Part shown: in pieces, positions 21,651 to 43,250 of the stretch
Layout: the number at the start of each line of letters is the position of its first letter
Numbering within the stretch: position 1 is the first letter of the stretch
Origin: Mesodorylaimus sp. YZB2_4
Lineage: Eukaryota; Nematoda; Enoplea; Dorylaimida; Dorylaimidae
Assembly (NCBI GenBank): GCA_030248295.1
Contig: JASANH010000691.1
Location: forward strand, 1 to 64,000
DNA: 64,000 nucleotides
Direction of reading: 5' to 3'
Program-made: the position numbers and the translations under genes
The notes under the pieces: generated by a model
The model's database searches: none
What the model was told of the DNA's origin: nothing
The model's input: only the letters and a program-made list of their open reading frames with translations

Positions 21651-22780
21651 TTATCCGAGGTTGGCCTGATCGATAAGAATATCGGCTAATTTTCCGAAAT
21701 GTAGATACCGATCCTTGCCCAGATGAAACCCGCCGTATCGACAAACAATGACCAGTAGACCACCCACGTTCGATTTTGCCATTCGATCCAACAGACGAGA
21801 CCCAGCGCCTCGTTCTTTGTCGTCGAAAGAGAAGGATTTAATTTGGCCACCATGTGCAGCCAGAGCAGCGTAGAGAACGTTGTCCCTCTTCCGATCAATG
21901 GTGAAAGGAAGACTTGTCTTGACCAAAGTATCGTCGACGAGCGCAGAAGGGACTGCCGAACCATCCCATGGAAGAAGGGCACCAAAAAACTTATGACCAG
22001 CCACATCGGGAATTCTCGCTGTGACGGCGGTACCAACTGAAACGAGGCTAGTCGGAACGAGCTTATTGACCATCGAAGACGAAACATCGGCGAACGATTT
22101 AAAAATGGAAGTCGCTGCGACCGAACTGGAGGCCAAACCTGAACTTTGTCGACAAATACTGCTGGTCGGGACCAGTGAATGGAAACTTTCTTCCGATCGT
22201 GTGCTTTCATCGCCGCTGAAATTGCCTCTTTGAAAGACGCTTGTTGCTGAGGTGACAAGACCCGACGAATCTCAACATTACGATTTTTAAACAGCAGAAA
22301 AACGTTGCCGGAGATCACCTCAACGTGATCAGACGAAATAAGCGAGGCGGTAACGAAAATACGAGCGGGGCGATCGGAACTAGCGGGCAATACTGGACGC
22401 GAGTAGTGGTACTCGAGCAGCGACCATTCGGGAATACCAATTGCGCTCAATAGATTGCTGATGGCCTTTTTGACACCCAGCCGGGACATTTCAATATCGT
22501 TGCTACGAAAGACCAAGGTGACTTTCTTACGACATTCGATGCCCTCGTATCGATCGAGACGATTTTCCAAAGACTGAACTTGTCCTTCCAAATCCACAAT
22601 ACGTTGATCACGTTCGGCGATTTGTTCCTTCAAAGCACGAAGGTCGTCGCTGTTAGAGTCAATTTTTGCAGAAATAGTCGTGAGTTGATGAAAAATGGCC
22701 TTCAAAGTAATTTGACCATCGTCCGACGACTGACCATTGTCCGGGGTGGAAGGCAGACGCGATCTCTTGTCCTTCGGCAT
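21651..22780 (-). pseudogene. LINE ORF1 protein, frameshifted
   Basis: Starts at 22,780 with a basic N-terminus. A coiled coil follows at about residues 35-80 (heptad-like, with EQIAERDQRIVDLEGQVQ), then a globular middle region resembling the RNA-binding fold of L1-type ORF1 proteins. Near 22,140 the frame shifts. The second half (to 21,651) reads well in another frame (ARIPDVAGHKFFG, VIVCRYGGFHLG). One indel therefore disrupts an otherwise long ORF of roughly 375 codons. The role in intact elements is ORF1-type RNA binding. Confidence 0.65.
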
Positions 22781-22900
22781 TTAAATGATCGATCAAACGA
22801 AATAATCAAAAACAGAAATTGCTCAGAAGATAATAGAAGAAGACCGTTGAAAACACAAGCGAAAACAGCCACGTCGTTTTTATCGATTTTCACTTGAGCG

Positions 22901-23611
22901 GCATAGGCAAGACGTAGGGCCTACACACGCATGTCAGAGAGAAAGAAAGGGCGCAACCGCCCCGCGTGGATGTAGGACCAGGAGTGTGACAAAAAACGTC
23001 TAGCTTATGCGCTAGATAACTCCTCACAGACCCCGCACAGATCAGATCACCAGGGGAGATTTAGAAATTCTGGTTTTAATAATGCACGTGGTCGAAAAGG
23101 GCCACGTCATATTGTTAGGTTTTTTACAGTACGCGTCAGCTTATACCTTGATACCTGCTAATAAATTCAGGTACCTACGAGCCAGCTTCGGCAGCCGTAC
23201 TAGCAGTGATCTACAACCGATGCGTCAGCAGCTGATAACGTAACGGGAATCTTCTGAAGTGTACTAATGTCTGACCTGTAAGCCAGAAAAATACGTGAAT
23301 TGTGCGAAACAAAATTGTCTAAAGTCTGCTTGATTTGCCTTGTCAAATCTTTTTTCTTGCTACCGGATTCTTCTCGTCGTCAGATTGCAGCATTATTTTA
23401 GCTTATTTCAGCTGGTTTTACTCGTTCGCACAAAAAAGCTGAAATGCGAATCTCGACACGAATATGGTTAATAATGGTTTACGATTTGATAGAGATAAGG
23501 AAATCCCTGCTTCTACCATCCGTTGATCAGTTGCCCCAAACTCCTTCTTATGGTCCGACAGCAGATAGAGAAGAATGTGGCGGCATGCAATTCGAGAACG
23601 AAAAACGCTAG
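22901..23611 (+). other. Region upstream of the recognised M8 exons, with a possible signal-peptide exon
   Basis: An ATG at 23,082 opens 29 codons with a hydrophobic core (VILLGFLQYASA), ending at a candidate donor (TTCAG then GTACCT) at 23,171. This could be the secretory first exon of the downstream protease, but no phase-compatible next exon is proven. A frame from about 23,470 runs into the first M8 exon except for a TAG at 23,609-23,611, so part of this stretch may instead be intron. Confidence 0.25.
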
Positions 23612-34058
<10,447 letters not shown>

Positions 34059-34193
34059 ACAAATAAGATACTTGCGCGTGAAATTATTTGCTCTGATGTC
34101 TCCTGGTTTAGCTATATTATATATTTTAGCTGTGATGCTGAAAGTATTTGATCAACCTGTGGCAATTTGCTTCTTTGATTAATGACTGCTTCT

Positions 34194-34199
34194 AATAAA
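34194..34199 (+). terminator. Candidate poly(A) signal of the M8 gene
   Basis: AATAAA about 136 nt after the stop codon; ATTAAA also overlaps the stop. The choice between them is not decided by sequence alone. Confidence 0.35.
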
Positions 34200-34726
34200 A
34201 AAGAATTGAAACCGCTTGGGAAGTATAATTGCATCCCTTCCTGTCTTCTCGCTGCCGGTCTACAAATTATTATTCTAGATTGATTCTGACGTAGTAGGAA
34301 AACCCAAATTTCCTGAACCCGCATTTTCATCTTTTGTTATTCCTTAGTAATCCTTAGCAAATCCCAACTTGAAACAGTACTCCTAAGCATTGCCTGCATA
34401 GTGGTCGTATATTTAAGAAACCTTGGTAAGTCCTTAATATGTCAAAAGAAGACTAGCGTCGGTACGCCAGTCTTCAAGAAGGCTAACGAAATCTTTGATA
34501 GGGCCAAATAGCAGAGACTATTCCAAAATCTTTTCGATATCTTCTCCCATATCTTTTAGAAAAATTAATCCCTGCTCATCAAACAAATTCGTGAATATGC
34601 ATTTGAACCAACCTTATTGCTGTGGCGAGATAATAAGATAGAAAGGCGACAACGCTTCGAGTATGGTGCTTTACAGTAACCAAGAGAAACGAGATGAGCA
34701 GACCATTCAGGTAAACAGAGAAAACG

Positions 34727-34917
34727 CACACCTCGCATGAACGATATCAAATCAGAGATCACTCAGAGGTGTGAAGTGTTCCATTCTTGGGCATTGTGCA
34801 GTGGGCGAAGCGCCGCTTACTTATCAATCGCGCACTTCCAATGCACAATGCCCAAGAATGGAACACTTTACACCTCTAAGTGATCTCTGATTTGATATCG
34901 TTCATGCGGGGTGTGCG
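34727..34917. repeat. Snap-back inverted duplication at the BEL integrase end
   Basis: 34,727-34,797 and 34,842-34,917 are reverse complements with few mismatches (AACGATATCAAATCAGAGAT, GTTCCATTCTTGGGCATTGT) around a ~45-nt loop. The right arm overlaps the C-terminal end of the integrase relic, so the left arm is a duplicated inverted piece of the element. Confidence 0.85.
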
Positions 34918-35650
34918 ATCTTTCCGAGAGGCCATTGCATACGTGGCGTGGGGAACTTTACAAGGACGATTTCTCCAATACGTGGGGGAGTAGCTGATCG
35001 AATACAAGGCTGTCGATGCGTCCATCCAGACCTTTCCATCAAGGATGTTAGATATTGACGACGCCAGCATTGCCAAAACATATCGAGATAACTTTGGCTC
35101 TTTTTCTATAGAGCGACAAGATCGGTATTCCGGAATTGGTCTTGGGCTGAAAGAATACCATGAGAAGAAGCGGATGTCCGAGTCGAGAGGAATAAGTCAG
35201 GTAGTTCCCGTCGTCAAAATCTGAGCCAACAAAAACGAGAGGGCGCGAGTTCAGGATCGCTTCGATTTCGCAAGCAGTGGTTTGCAGTTGCGAGGGAGTA
35301 AGGGTAGCATAGTCGATCGATTTTCGAAAGGCATTGTTTTACTATTCCGATGAGGCGTTCATGGAATCCGCATTCCAAGGGAGCATTCTCAGTGATGCTA
35401 TGCCAGTTGATTTCGTGATCGTTGCAGTACGATGAAATAAATTAATCGACTTGCTTGAACTACTTCGCGTTATCAGATATGATCATTTATGGCTTTCTAC
35501 GGCGAGAGATGAATCGTGAGAGGCAAAGAAAGAATTCTGAAGACGAGAGAGATTCCGCTACTTCCAGGTTAATAGCGCGAGTGACAAGGGGAGCAGAATC
35601 CAAAATGACCCCGGGCTCTTTGTAGTGCATATGTTCACACGCAAAATGCT
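34880..35650 (-). pseudogene. BEL/Pao retroelement integrase fragment
   Basis: On the minus strand from about 35,640: RAINLEV, SRFISRRRKP, MIISDNAK, CGFHERLIGIVKQCL. After a frame change come CEIEAILNSRPL and GSDFDD, then YLTSLMERSGW, GEIVLVK and QWPLGKI. This order and spacing are those of the BEL/Pao integrase core and C-terminal region. The core DDE residues are partly visible (Asp in ISDN, Glu in CEIE). Several stops and frameshifts are present. Protease, reverse transcriptase and RNase H are absent upstream. Confidence 0.8.
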
Positions 35651-35824
35651 GGCTGATGCAGGCAAGTCAATAAGAGTTGCTAAAACGCGAATGTGAACAA
35701 AAGATAATCTATTATTTATCTTTGCTGGAAATCCAACATTTTCCTAGGTTTGCAATTCTTCGATCACACGTTGCATCTGAATATTCTATTCAGTTTTGAC
35801 TTCCCCTTGCCAAAGAGCAAAAAA

Positions 35825-36480
35825 GATACTATTAATTTAACCCGTAAGGCGGCAGCTCACAGATTTGAGCATTGATTGGCCAAAAACTCCCTGTATTAGC
35901 TTTTGTAAATTTCTCGCCATCCGCATTGATCAGAAGATGTAACGTCAGGATGTCGCCCCTTGGGTTTGGTGGAACAGTATTGCGAGCAATAGCCCCTTGT
36001 CATATCACGGAAGGTGGTCGACTGGTGGCATAATTTCGCTGAATCAGTTAAAAATTGAATAATTTCTGGTCCGTAACGTCGACGACAAGATTCACTTGTT
36101 TTTCTATGTTGCACTGGATAAATGACGCGAGCTTCCTTGGTCGGCTTGCAAATCGGCAGCAAGCCATACAATCTTTTCGAAATGCGAAGACGGCTTGACA
36201 AGAGCCGCAGAGCCAGGATAAGTCGTCACAAATTTTGCCGAAATCTTTTTCCCTATGCACTTCGCGCTGAACAATACTGAAAGATTCTAGGAAGTTATTT
36301 GGACTTGGAAGTAAGCGCTTGATCAATTTACAGAATCCATCCATCGCTGAATCAGAAAGACGATTTTTATTTTGGTACGCAACTAAAAGACACAAAAAAT
36401 CATTTAAAGAGACGGAGCTCGAGCAGTTAAGACAGTTTGAAAATAACAAGACAGATCCATCTATTTCAAATTGACTCAAT
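35825..36480 (-). pseudogene. CACTA/EnSpm-type (Tnp2-like) transposase fragment
   Basis: The minus-strand frame from 36,480 contains CLLVAYQNKNRLSDSAMDG and KRLLPSPNNF, the pattern of the Tnp2 N-terminal region. A CGSC zinc-type pair and an indel follow. Then LTLHLLINADGEKFTK and GSFWPINAQICELPP match the NxDG..WPIxxxIxELP signature of Tnp2 proteins. The catalytic part is not present. It lies exactly where the protease-RT region of the surrounding BEL relic should be. Confidence 0.6.
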
Positions 36481-36539
36481 AAATCGATTGTGTCGTCCTG
36501 ATGATCGACGCTCTCTTCATCCCACTAAACATTAATATC

Positions 36540-37380
36540 GAACAAGTGGATCGGGTCGGGGATTTCATTCCAATTAGTTGTCTAACAAATTTAAATGACG
36601 CTGGATTGCGTCCAAAGTATTCCTCAAACTGCCCTTTTGATTGGTCGCCGCAGGTGAAGCACTCAAATCTGAGACATGAGCATCGATCATGCGATTCGGG
36701 TCTCCAAATCGTTCTTTCAAAATCTCGATGACCTTTGGGTGATTATCGGCTGTAACAGTCATGCCTTGTACAGCTGCTTTAGCTCAATCGGTCAATTGAG
36801 GCACCAAATAATTCATTTTCTCAATGTCCAAAATCGATTCAGTCGTGAATTGACGACTCGAAACTGTCCAAAAATTCCTGCCATTTGGTCACAGTGCCAT
36901 AGAAAGTAGGCAGCTGCAGTTTTGGCAGTTTAATTCTGCTGACCCTGTCAGTGACGGATTCGACCACACTTTGACGGGAGTCCGCTCTCGCTGTTTGTTG
37001 TTCTCGCTCTCGGGCGACTCGTTCATCCTCGACGTCTCGATCACGGGTGATGCGTCTTATTGCGCAATCCAATTCTGCTACTACCCCGTTAGTATGAATC
37101 AACAATTCTTTATCTCCCTCGAAATCTTCGTCGAGTGCCTGCGCTCCTTCAGCTCCGTCCAGTATCTCTGCGGACTGTTAATGGAGATCATCAAAAGTCG
37201 CTCGTTGAGTCGTCAATCGATTCAAATGAATCTCAAATTGCGTCAACCCATTCGCCCTTACCTCATCATCCCTGAATCCATAGGTAATCAGACGTCTTTC
37301 ATCCAATACAGAACGAAGGCTTCTTCGTTGAGGCCTAAGGGCCCTCATCTACGGAATACGCGGACGGCCGCATTCGTGTT
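36540..37380 (-). pseudogene. BEL/Pao gag fragment
   Basis: From about 37,350 on the minus strand: RRSLRSVLDERR, an Arg/Glu-rich coiled coil (RVAREREQQ), then KLPKLQLPTFYGTVTKWQEF and SFESSIHD, the hallmark of the BEL/Pao gag (DUF1759-type). After a frame change, VIEILKERFGDPNRMIDAH near 36,720 belongs to the next gag block. It is followed directly by the Tnp2-like relic. Confidence 0.8.
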
Positions 37381-37384
37381 TTAG

Positions 37385-37740
37385 CTTGAACTTGAATAGC
37401 AACATTGCTCAAAACTGTGTGAAAATTAAGAAAAAACTTGATCTTTATTTCAAAAATCACTCGAAAACTCGAACTTGATTTGAGATTTTGATGCAATATG
37501 CACTGCAGCATGGAATCGATTTGCAGCTGGTAATTTTCGATTCAAAATCAAGAAATCTTGACTTAATCACGATTGAAACTTGAACTTGATTCCAAGCTTT
37601 GTGCGCGACTTGATTAATTCAAGATTGACTTGAAATATTCAAGAATTATTCTTGAAACTTGAATCCTTTTTTTTTTCACTTTGATTTAATCAAGTTTGTT
37701 TAGAAAAAGCATTCCGATCCAAACTTGAATGAATCTAGGT
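37385..37740. repeat. CTTGAA/AATCAAG-rich repeat, second block
   Basis: Dense ACTTGATT, CTTGAACTTGA and AATCAAG words, the same vocabulary as 9400-9740. It ends near the MITE at 37,848. No coding potential. Confidence 0.5.
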
Positions 37741-37847
37741 GCCGCTGAAACTGAATCTCACGGTTACCGAGTGCCCTATTCGTGTTGTCTGAGTCTCAAA
37801 TTCATATCTTCTAATACCGCCGATCGATTCGAATTGTATTCAACTGT

Positions 37848-38455
37848 CGATTCAAGGAGTTGAACCTGTAAATCAAAAGGAGACTGCATCTTGTTTACCA
37901 CAATGTTATGAATTCACACCTTGTCATAAGCAGTTTTGAGTGTCTGTGCAAAGTGTGCGCGGTCGGCATCTTAGTTCCTTGTGACCAAATTTAATTCCAA
38001 ATTGCATTTTTGACGAATAAAAAGGAGTGAAAAAGAAACAAAAGACGTTCCGACGACACTTACCGTTGAGGCTCAATTTTAACCGTTTTATGGGCGGCTA
38101 TTCTGATTCATATCAATTTCGGCAATGGATTAGGTACTTTGATATTAGAACGGTTTTGCGAACCCTAAAATTTGTATTCTGGCAAAAAGTGCGATTGAAT
38201 TAGTAAAATTAATTCCCCCCCCCCCCATCATGGCTGGCATCACAGTATATTCTATTTCCTTCTTGTTTTCTTTGCGTATATTTGTTTTACCTCCGTGCCA
38301 GCGTAGGGAAGACCCAAGGGGAGGTCGCGCACACTCTGCGCAGACACAAACTGCTTATGATAAGGTGTAAATAAGCCGCTAGAAATTTATAACATTGCGG
38401 TATAGGAAATGCAGTCTCCTTCTCATTTATACGTCCAACTCCTTGATCGATTTGA
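37848..38455. mobile_element. ~0.6-kb hAT-like MITE with ~120-bp terminal inverted repeats
   Basis: The left end CAAGGAGTTGAACCTGTAAA pairs with the right end in reverse complement CAAGGAGTTGGACGTATAAA. Pairing continues inward through AAGGAGACTGCAT, ATCATAAGCAGTTT and GTGTGCGCG. Termini starting CAAGG fit the YARNG rule of hAT elements. TCGATT is present outside both ends, offset by one base, as a possible decayed target duplication. Interior is AT-rich with a C tract. Confidence 0.65.
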
Positions 38456-38834
38456 TGGGATTAGATTGTATTATTTTCTTCATGCTCTTAGGTTTTAAGT
38501 TGGGGACCCAACGGCAAAAATGCCTGTTGATCTGATGATGAAGATGGTGATATTGGTGATGAGTAGCGGCTCATGTTACACAGCATGTTCTTTGCAGCAT
38601 GGACGAGTGCTACCGCGGAAGCTAAGTCGATTCGTGTGCACGATCAGGAAAATCAAAGGAAGAGAAAGGCTGGTTGGGGTGAAGCGAGATTGAGAGCTGG
38701 AGTCAAGTCTTTTATTCGCCGTGAGAAGTACAAGGTATCACTTTGTTTATAGTGTAAATCCAGATAATCTGCAGAAAGTTGGATCGAAAGTTGCAGAAGC
38801 GTCGTTAGTAATCGCTGTTTTTTTAATTGATCGA

Positions 38835-39030
38835 TTAGAAAGAAATCCATGAAATAAACCTGGGAAAGGTAGTACATGTGGTTTGATGCGCCCTCGGAGC
38901 AGGCCAGTCCGGGCTGACAAAAGGTGATTAAGAAAGATCCTGCCTGGCTCTGGCTGGTCACATGTACTCGCGGTTTTAGGGCTGACAAGTAGACCATAAC
39001 AACTAGCCTTATTTATGTCACCAGCTTGGG
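38835..39030 (-). repeat. Inverted-repeat partner 1 (~195 bp)
   Basis: Reverse complement of about 40,560-40,760, sharing AGTACATGTGGTTTGATGCG, GGAGCAGGCCAGTC, TGGTCACATGTACTCGCG and AACAACTAGCCT. It could be two copies of a SINE or MITE, or the ends of one 1.9-kb element. Confidence 0.75.
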
Positions 39031-40559
39031 GAAGGTGGCTGCTTGAAAATGCTCACATCTGCAGCTCTTGTATAGTGGATATTTAAGGGACTGTGTTGTG
39101 AAAAATGTAATTATACTTGCAGCACAGGTCTCTCTTTCAATTGCGCAATCTCTTACTCAGGCTGGGATTTTGATGGATGTGCAGCTTCGTAAGACAATCT
39201 GTCAGCAATGGGGCACAACGAAATTCAGACACTGCAATGTTTTGCGTGCCTGACGCTTTTGACCCAATGCATAAAATGTATAAGTGCTTATAAATATTAT
39301 TTTAAAGTGAAGATAAATATGGTGACTCATCTAACGGATGAAATTTGGGTCTGCAGAGGAGCTCGGTGAGCACTGGTGTTCTCCTGCTGCAGATGTTCTC
39401 CACATATCCCCAGATTATCCAGCAGTTAGCCGAAGCAGGATAGGGAAAGGAGCCTAGGTAACACGCGCACGGAATGTTGAACACACAAGTGTATAGCGGT
39501 AGATAATATTTCAGTTTAAATGCAGGAAAACTATTTCTCTCGTTCAGTCCCTATTGGGGCATATTCTAGAAACAGTGTTCAGAGTTTTAGCTCGTTGTGG
39601 TGAGTCAGTGGGTCATGAGTTCTGTCGTCTGCCAGATTGCCTGAGAACTTGGATATGCAACCTCAGGCAGGAAAATTATAATAACAACTATTTGAAGTCG
39701 AGTAAATTCTTTTATTATGACTGCTCATGAGATTTGGCTCCATCTTATGATTTATACATGAGGAAATGATCTATTTCTTGCGTGTATACGCGTGGATCTG
39801 TCGATGTGTCCACGCTAGCCTTTGCTGACACTGCTTTTGGATCGCAAGCGCGTTGTCTTTCTGTTGCCTCGTGTCGGGGAGTCGATAGGACAGGATAATC
39901 TTCTTTTCCTGATCTATATTACCTTGTGCAGTGGATAACCTGGTTTTTACTTCTGTATGCGGTACTTGTTAGGTACAGCGCCCAGTGAACTCTGGGGCTT
40001 CAAGCTAAACGCTGTAATTTCATGAACTTGTAATCGGGTCCATAATAAAGCATTTGGAAGTCGTGAAACAAGCTTCCTCTAAAGTCCCTAAGCCATTAAG
40101 CTTTGCAGGAAAGTTTTACTTGAGTACCTACCTGCGAGATTTATACGTCTAGTTAGCAGAAGCCACCCAGCTGGATCTACAGTAGCTACCCATTCTTGAG
40201 ACCCTGACATTTTTGTAGAGTTAAACGACTGTGCGCCTTTTGGGGTCTATTGCCAATAGCTTAAGGGATCATCACCCTGGCGCCAGACGCTGTATTGCAA
40301 GATTCGCATATCCTTGGCATTCAGAGATAGCAAGTGGACATTCGACCAGAATATATTTGATAAGAATGGGAAATGATGGCTCAGTCCCTATTCATTGCGC
40401 ATTCCCTGATGTCTGGATAGGCAATGCGAAATAAGGTGTTGGACTTGCTCCTCGTGCTTGATTTTATCGCGATCACGAAAGCATTAAGCAGAAAAATGCA
40501 AGATCCGCTGCTTCTGGAACAATACCTTGGTGCATCAGCAATGTTCAGAGTGGCATCTG
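39031..40559. other. DNA between the 38.8/40.6-kb inverted repeats
   Basis: Small frames only, without recognisable motifs. No gene or further repeat is seen. Confidence 0.3.
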
Positions 40560-40760
40560 GCATGGCTGGTGACCAAAATGAGGCTAGTTGTTATGGTCTA
40601 CTTGTCAACCCTAAAATCGCGAGTACATGTGACCAGCCAGAGCTAGGCAGGATCTTTCTTGATCACCTTTTGTCAGCCTCGACTGGCCTGCTCCAAAGGC
40701 GCATCAAACCACATGTACTACCTTCCCCAGTTTTATTTCATGAATTTTTTGCTCATTTCA
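40560..40760 (+). repeat. Inverted-repeat partner 2 (~195 bp)
   Basis: See partner at 38,835-39,030. The + strand frame through it (40,424-40,843) is open, while the reverse frame in the other copy (38,653-38,997) is open in a different register, so neither is supported as coding. Confidence 0.75.
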
Positions 40761-42461
40761 CTCCTTTTTCAGTCCTGACTTTTCTCCACCCATCTGATAT
40801 ACCCCCTCGAGGACTGGCCGCGTTAGAGCACATGAGATCCTAAGTGCAAATACATAGAACCATTCTTCAAATTTCGCTCCTATGAATGCGCAAGACATTA
40901 AAATCAGCGGCCATTGTTTTGTCGCTCGACAACCATGACGAGTCTTCCACTAAATCTCTCTCTCTCGCTTAGCTAAGGTTAGGCACTCGTTTTCACGCGC
41001 CTGAGTACTAGTAGTTCCGGGAAATACAACCTTTCCTTCACACTAGACTTTGCACTGTAGACTGAGTTCTGCAAACATCAGGTCAGTTCTGTATGTCATG
41101 AGGATCCCTTTTATTGCGGTCTCATTGATTTTCAACATGTTGGGCTGGTAAATCGTTTCGTGTGAAATGTGTCCCTTCACCCTCGAGTGCGCATAAGCGT
41201 TCGGTGATGTGAAAAACATGAACATGAAGTCATGTGCCCAAGTCAAATTTGATGGTGAGTGCCAAGCAGTGACAAGCAAATGACCAAATTTTATAAAATA
41301 TGTTGCAGCATTATCTATAGTAAATTTTTCCACGCTGCCATTCACGGCATAACATTTTAACCTCGTTTTCAGTGCACACTCTATCCTTAATTATAACCTG
41401 CATTTTCGCCGTTTAATTGCCAAGTTCTTTGATAACAATTCGAAGGAAGAACAGTTTTTTAAAAAATATCGCTCTTTTTTAAGACATCACAACTTTTGTT
41501 GCGGTCAAAAATGATTTTTTGGCTTGATTTTTATTCCCTTATTTAAATGTTGCTCGACGCTACTACGTAGTCTAGTGAGTCTCAAGCTTTTACTTCTTTT
41601 ACATGACTTCCATGTACAGGATTTCAAACTCACTTTCCCTCGTATCTGTTGCATATTGTGCTGGTTGAAGCTAATGTAGCGACCCCGTTTTGCGCCCAAC
41701 TCGCAAAAGTATGAGGGAAAGATGCGAGCTTCCGCAAACCGGTCCCTTCCGCAAACCGGTTATTGTCAGTCACTCTTCATATTACGCCTTTTCTGTATAA
41801 ACACCTTTTTTTTTTAAGTCAGTTCTTTAATTTGAATTTCGCGCCTTTTTTTTTAGTTTTCTAGTATCGTTTAATTTTTTTATGTATAACTGTCATCGTC
41901 ATTCTTGTGCAGAGACAGCTTTCAAAATGTGCAAGTAGCGGTAAATCTCACATTTTGAATTTCCCGCCATTTTAAAAACTAGACATGGGTTTTTTCGTTC
42001 ATATATGTATTAATATTACAGAAATTCCAAGAGCCCTATGACCCTGTATATCCTCGATGAGCCACCAAGTCATATCCTGCAGAATTTTTCTGCGTTTCCA
42101 AATTTTTTGAGTTTTTATGTTCAAATGGACCCTCAACAAAAAACCGAAACTTTAAACTTTTGTAATAAGTAACATTTTTCAGTCATGAATTGCTCCCCGC
42201 AACTCCCTGAATCGATTAAGCTATAAAAAGTTGCCCCGCGCCTTTCCAGGCGGTTTCTATGAGGTCTAAAAGTGCAAAAAATGATAATTTCACCCGAGTG
42301 GACCCCCTTCGGAGCACCCTAAACCAATTTGAGGCAAAACGTGGTCAAAATCAATGCCGAAACGCACCAGCAGTGATGTTACCCTGTCGTTTGAACATAT
42401 AGCTGGATCCCCTGCTCTCACACAGCTCCCGATCGGCGTTGTGATCTATCGGGTCCTTACA
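40761..42461. other. Unassigned AT-rich DNA
   Basis: Contains a phrase related to the 12,924 hairpin near 41,160-41,190 (CCCTCGAGTGCGC). A minus-strand 100-codon frame (41,043-41,345) has no recognised motif. Otherwise nothing. Confidence 0.3.
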
Positions 42462-43250
42462 TACATTATTTCCAAAAAAGTCTGTTATGACAGACTCAAA
42501 ACTTTTAGACCAGCCAATGCACAGAGTGAAACCAGGGCTTAGAATGGCTGGTCTACTCGGCCACTGCTAAGCGCAACCACGGTTTAGGAAAAATGTCTGA
42601 GCAGAAGCTGCTTTTTCTGCATGAATATCAACAGGACGACTGATCCTGGTAGAGGGCCACACGATCCTGTGCTCGTGGTCCTCAAAGTGGGCTAGGAGTG
42701 TCTAACTCTCGGGCTATGCGTAGTAGCGCTTGCTCGTATCATTACTAGGGAGTGTTCGACTCGCGGCCAGGTAAATCATTTTGTGTCATGTGCCCTTTTA
42801 TCCTAGAGTGTGTCATTACTGATATGATAAACCATAAGCATGAACATAAAGTTGGAAGAAGGGGAAAGATTTTACAGTGTTCATCGAGGCTTAGGCATGT
42901 AACGATAAGCAATATCACTTTGCTCCCAGCGCTACAGCTTTAGCATGCAGTGTGCAGGTTAATTGTGTGGAACAGCACAGCTGCCTTTGGGGAGCCTGTC
43001 TGAACAGCAGCAGTACATGCACCGAACACAAGCTTTGTGGCTTGGATGCTGACATATCAATGCATACATACATACAGTATATGTGTGCGAGCAATTACAA
43101 GCTGTGTGTGCACTGCCTGTTGGGGCACTTTCCCTTTTTCTTGTGGCCGAGTAGACCAGCCATCCTAAGCCCTGGTTCCACTGTGTGCATAGGCTGGCCT
43201 AAAAGTTTTGAGTCTGTCATAACAGACTTTTTTGGAAATAATAAAACCGT
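42462..43250. mobile_element. ~0.8-kb foldback element with ~100-bp inverted ends
   Basis: 42,462-42,565 and 43,145-43,250 are reverse complements (ATTATTTCCAAAAAAGTCTG, GACAGACTCAAAACTTTTAG, ATGGCTGGTCTACTCGGCCA). The interior of about 580 bp is non-coding and includes a relative of the 12,924-type repeat near 42,785-42,815. No convincing target duplication. Confidence 0.65.

Larger units (their letters stand above)
17784..22900 (-). mobile_element. Near full-length L1/Tx1-like LINE
   Basis: In element order on the minus strand: 5' region from about 22,900, ORF1 (22,780 to 21,651), a short inter-ORF gap, ORF2 (21,491 to about 17,784), and a simple-sequence tail. All expected domains are represented, but both ORFs carry frameshifts, so the copy is inactive. 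Its 5' end faces the 5' end of the M8 protease gene, a few hundred bases away. Target duplications were not identified. Confidence 0.8.
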
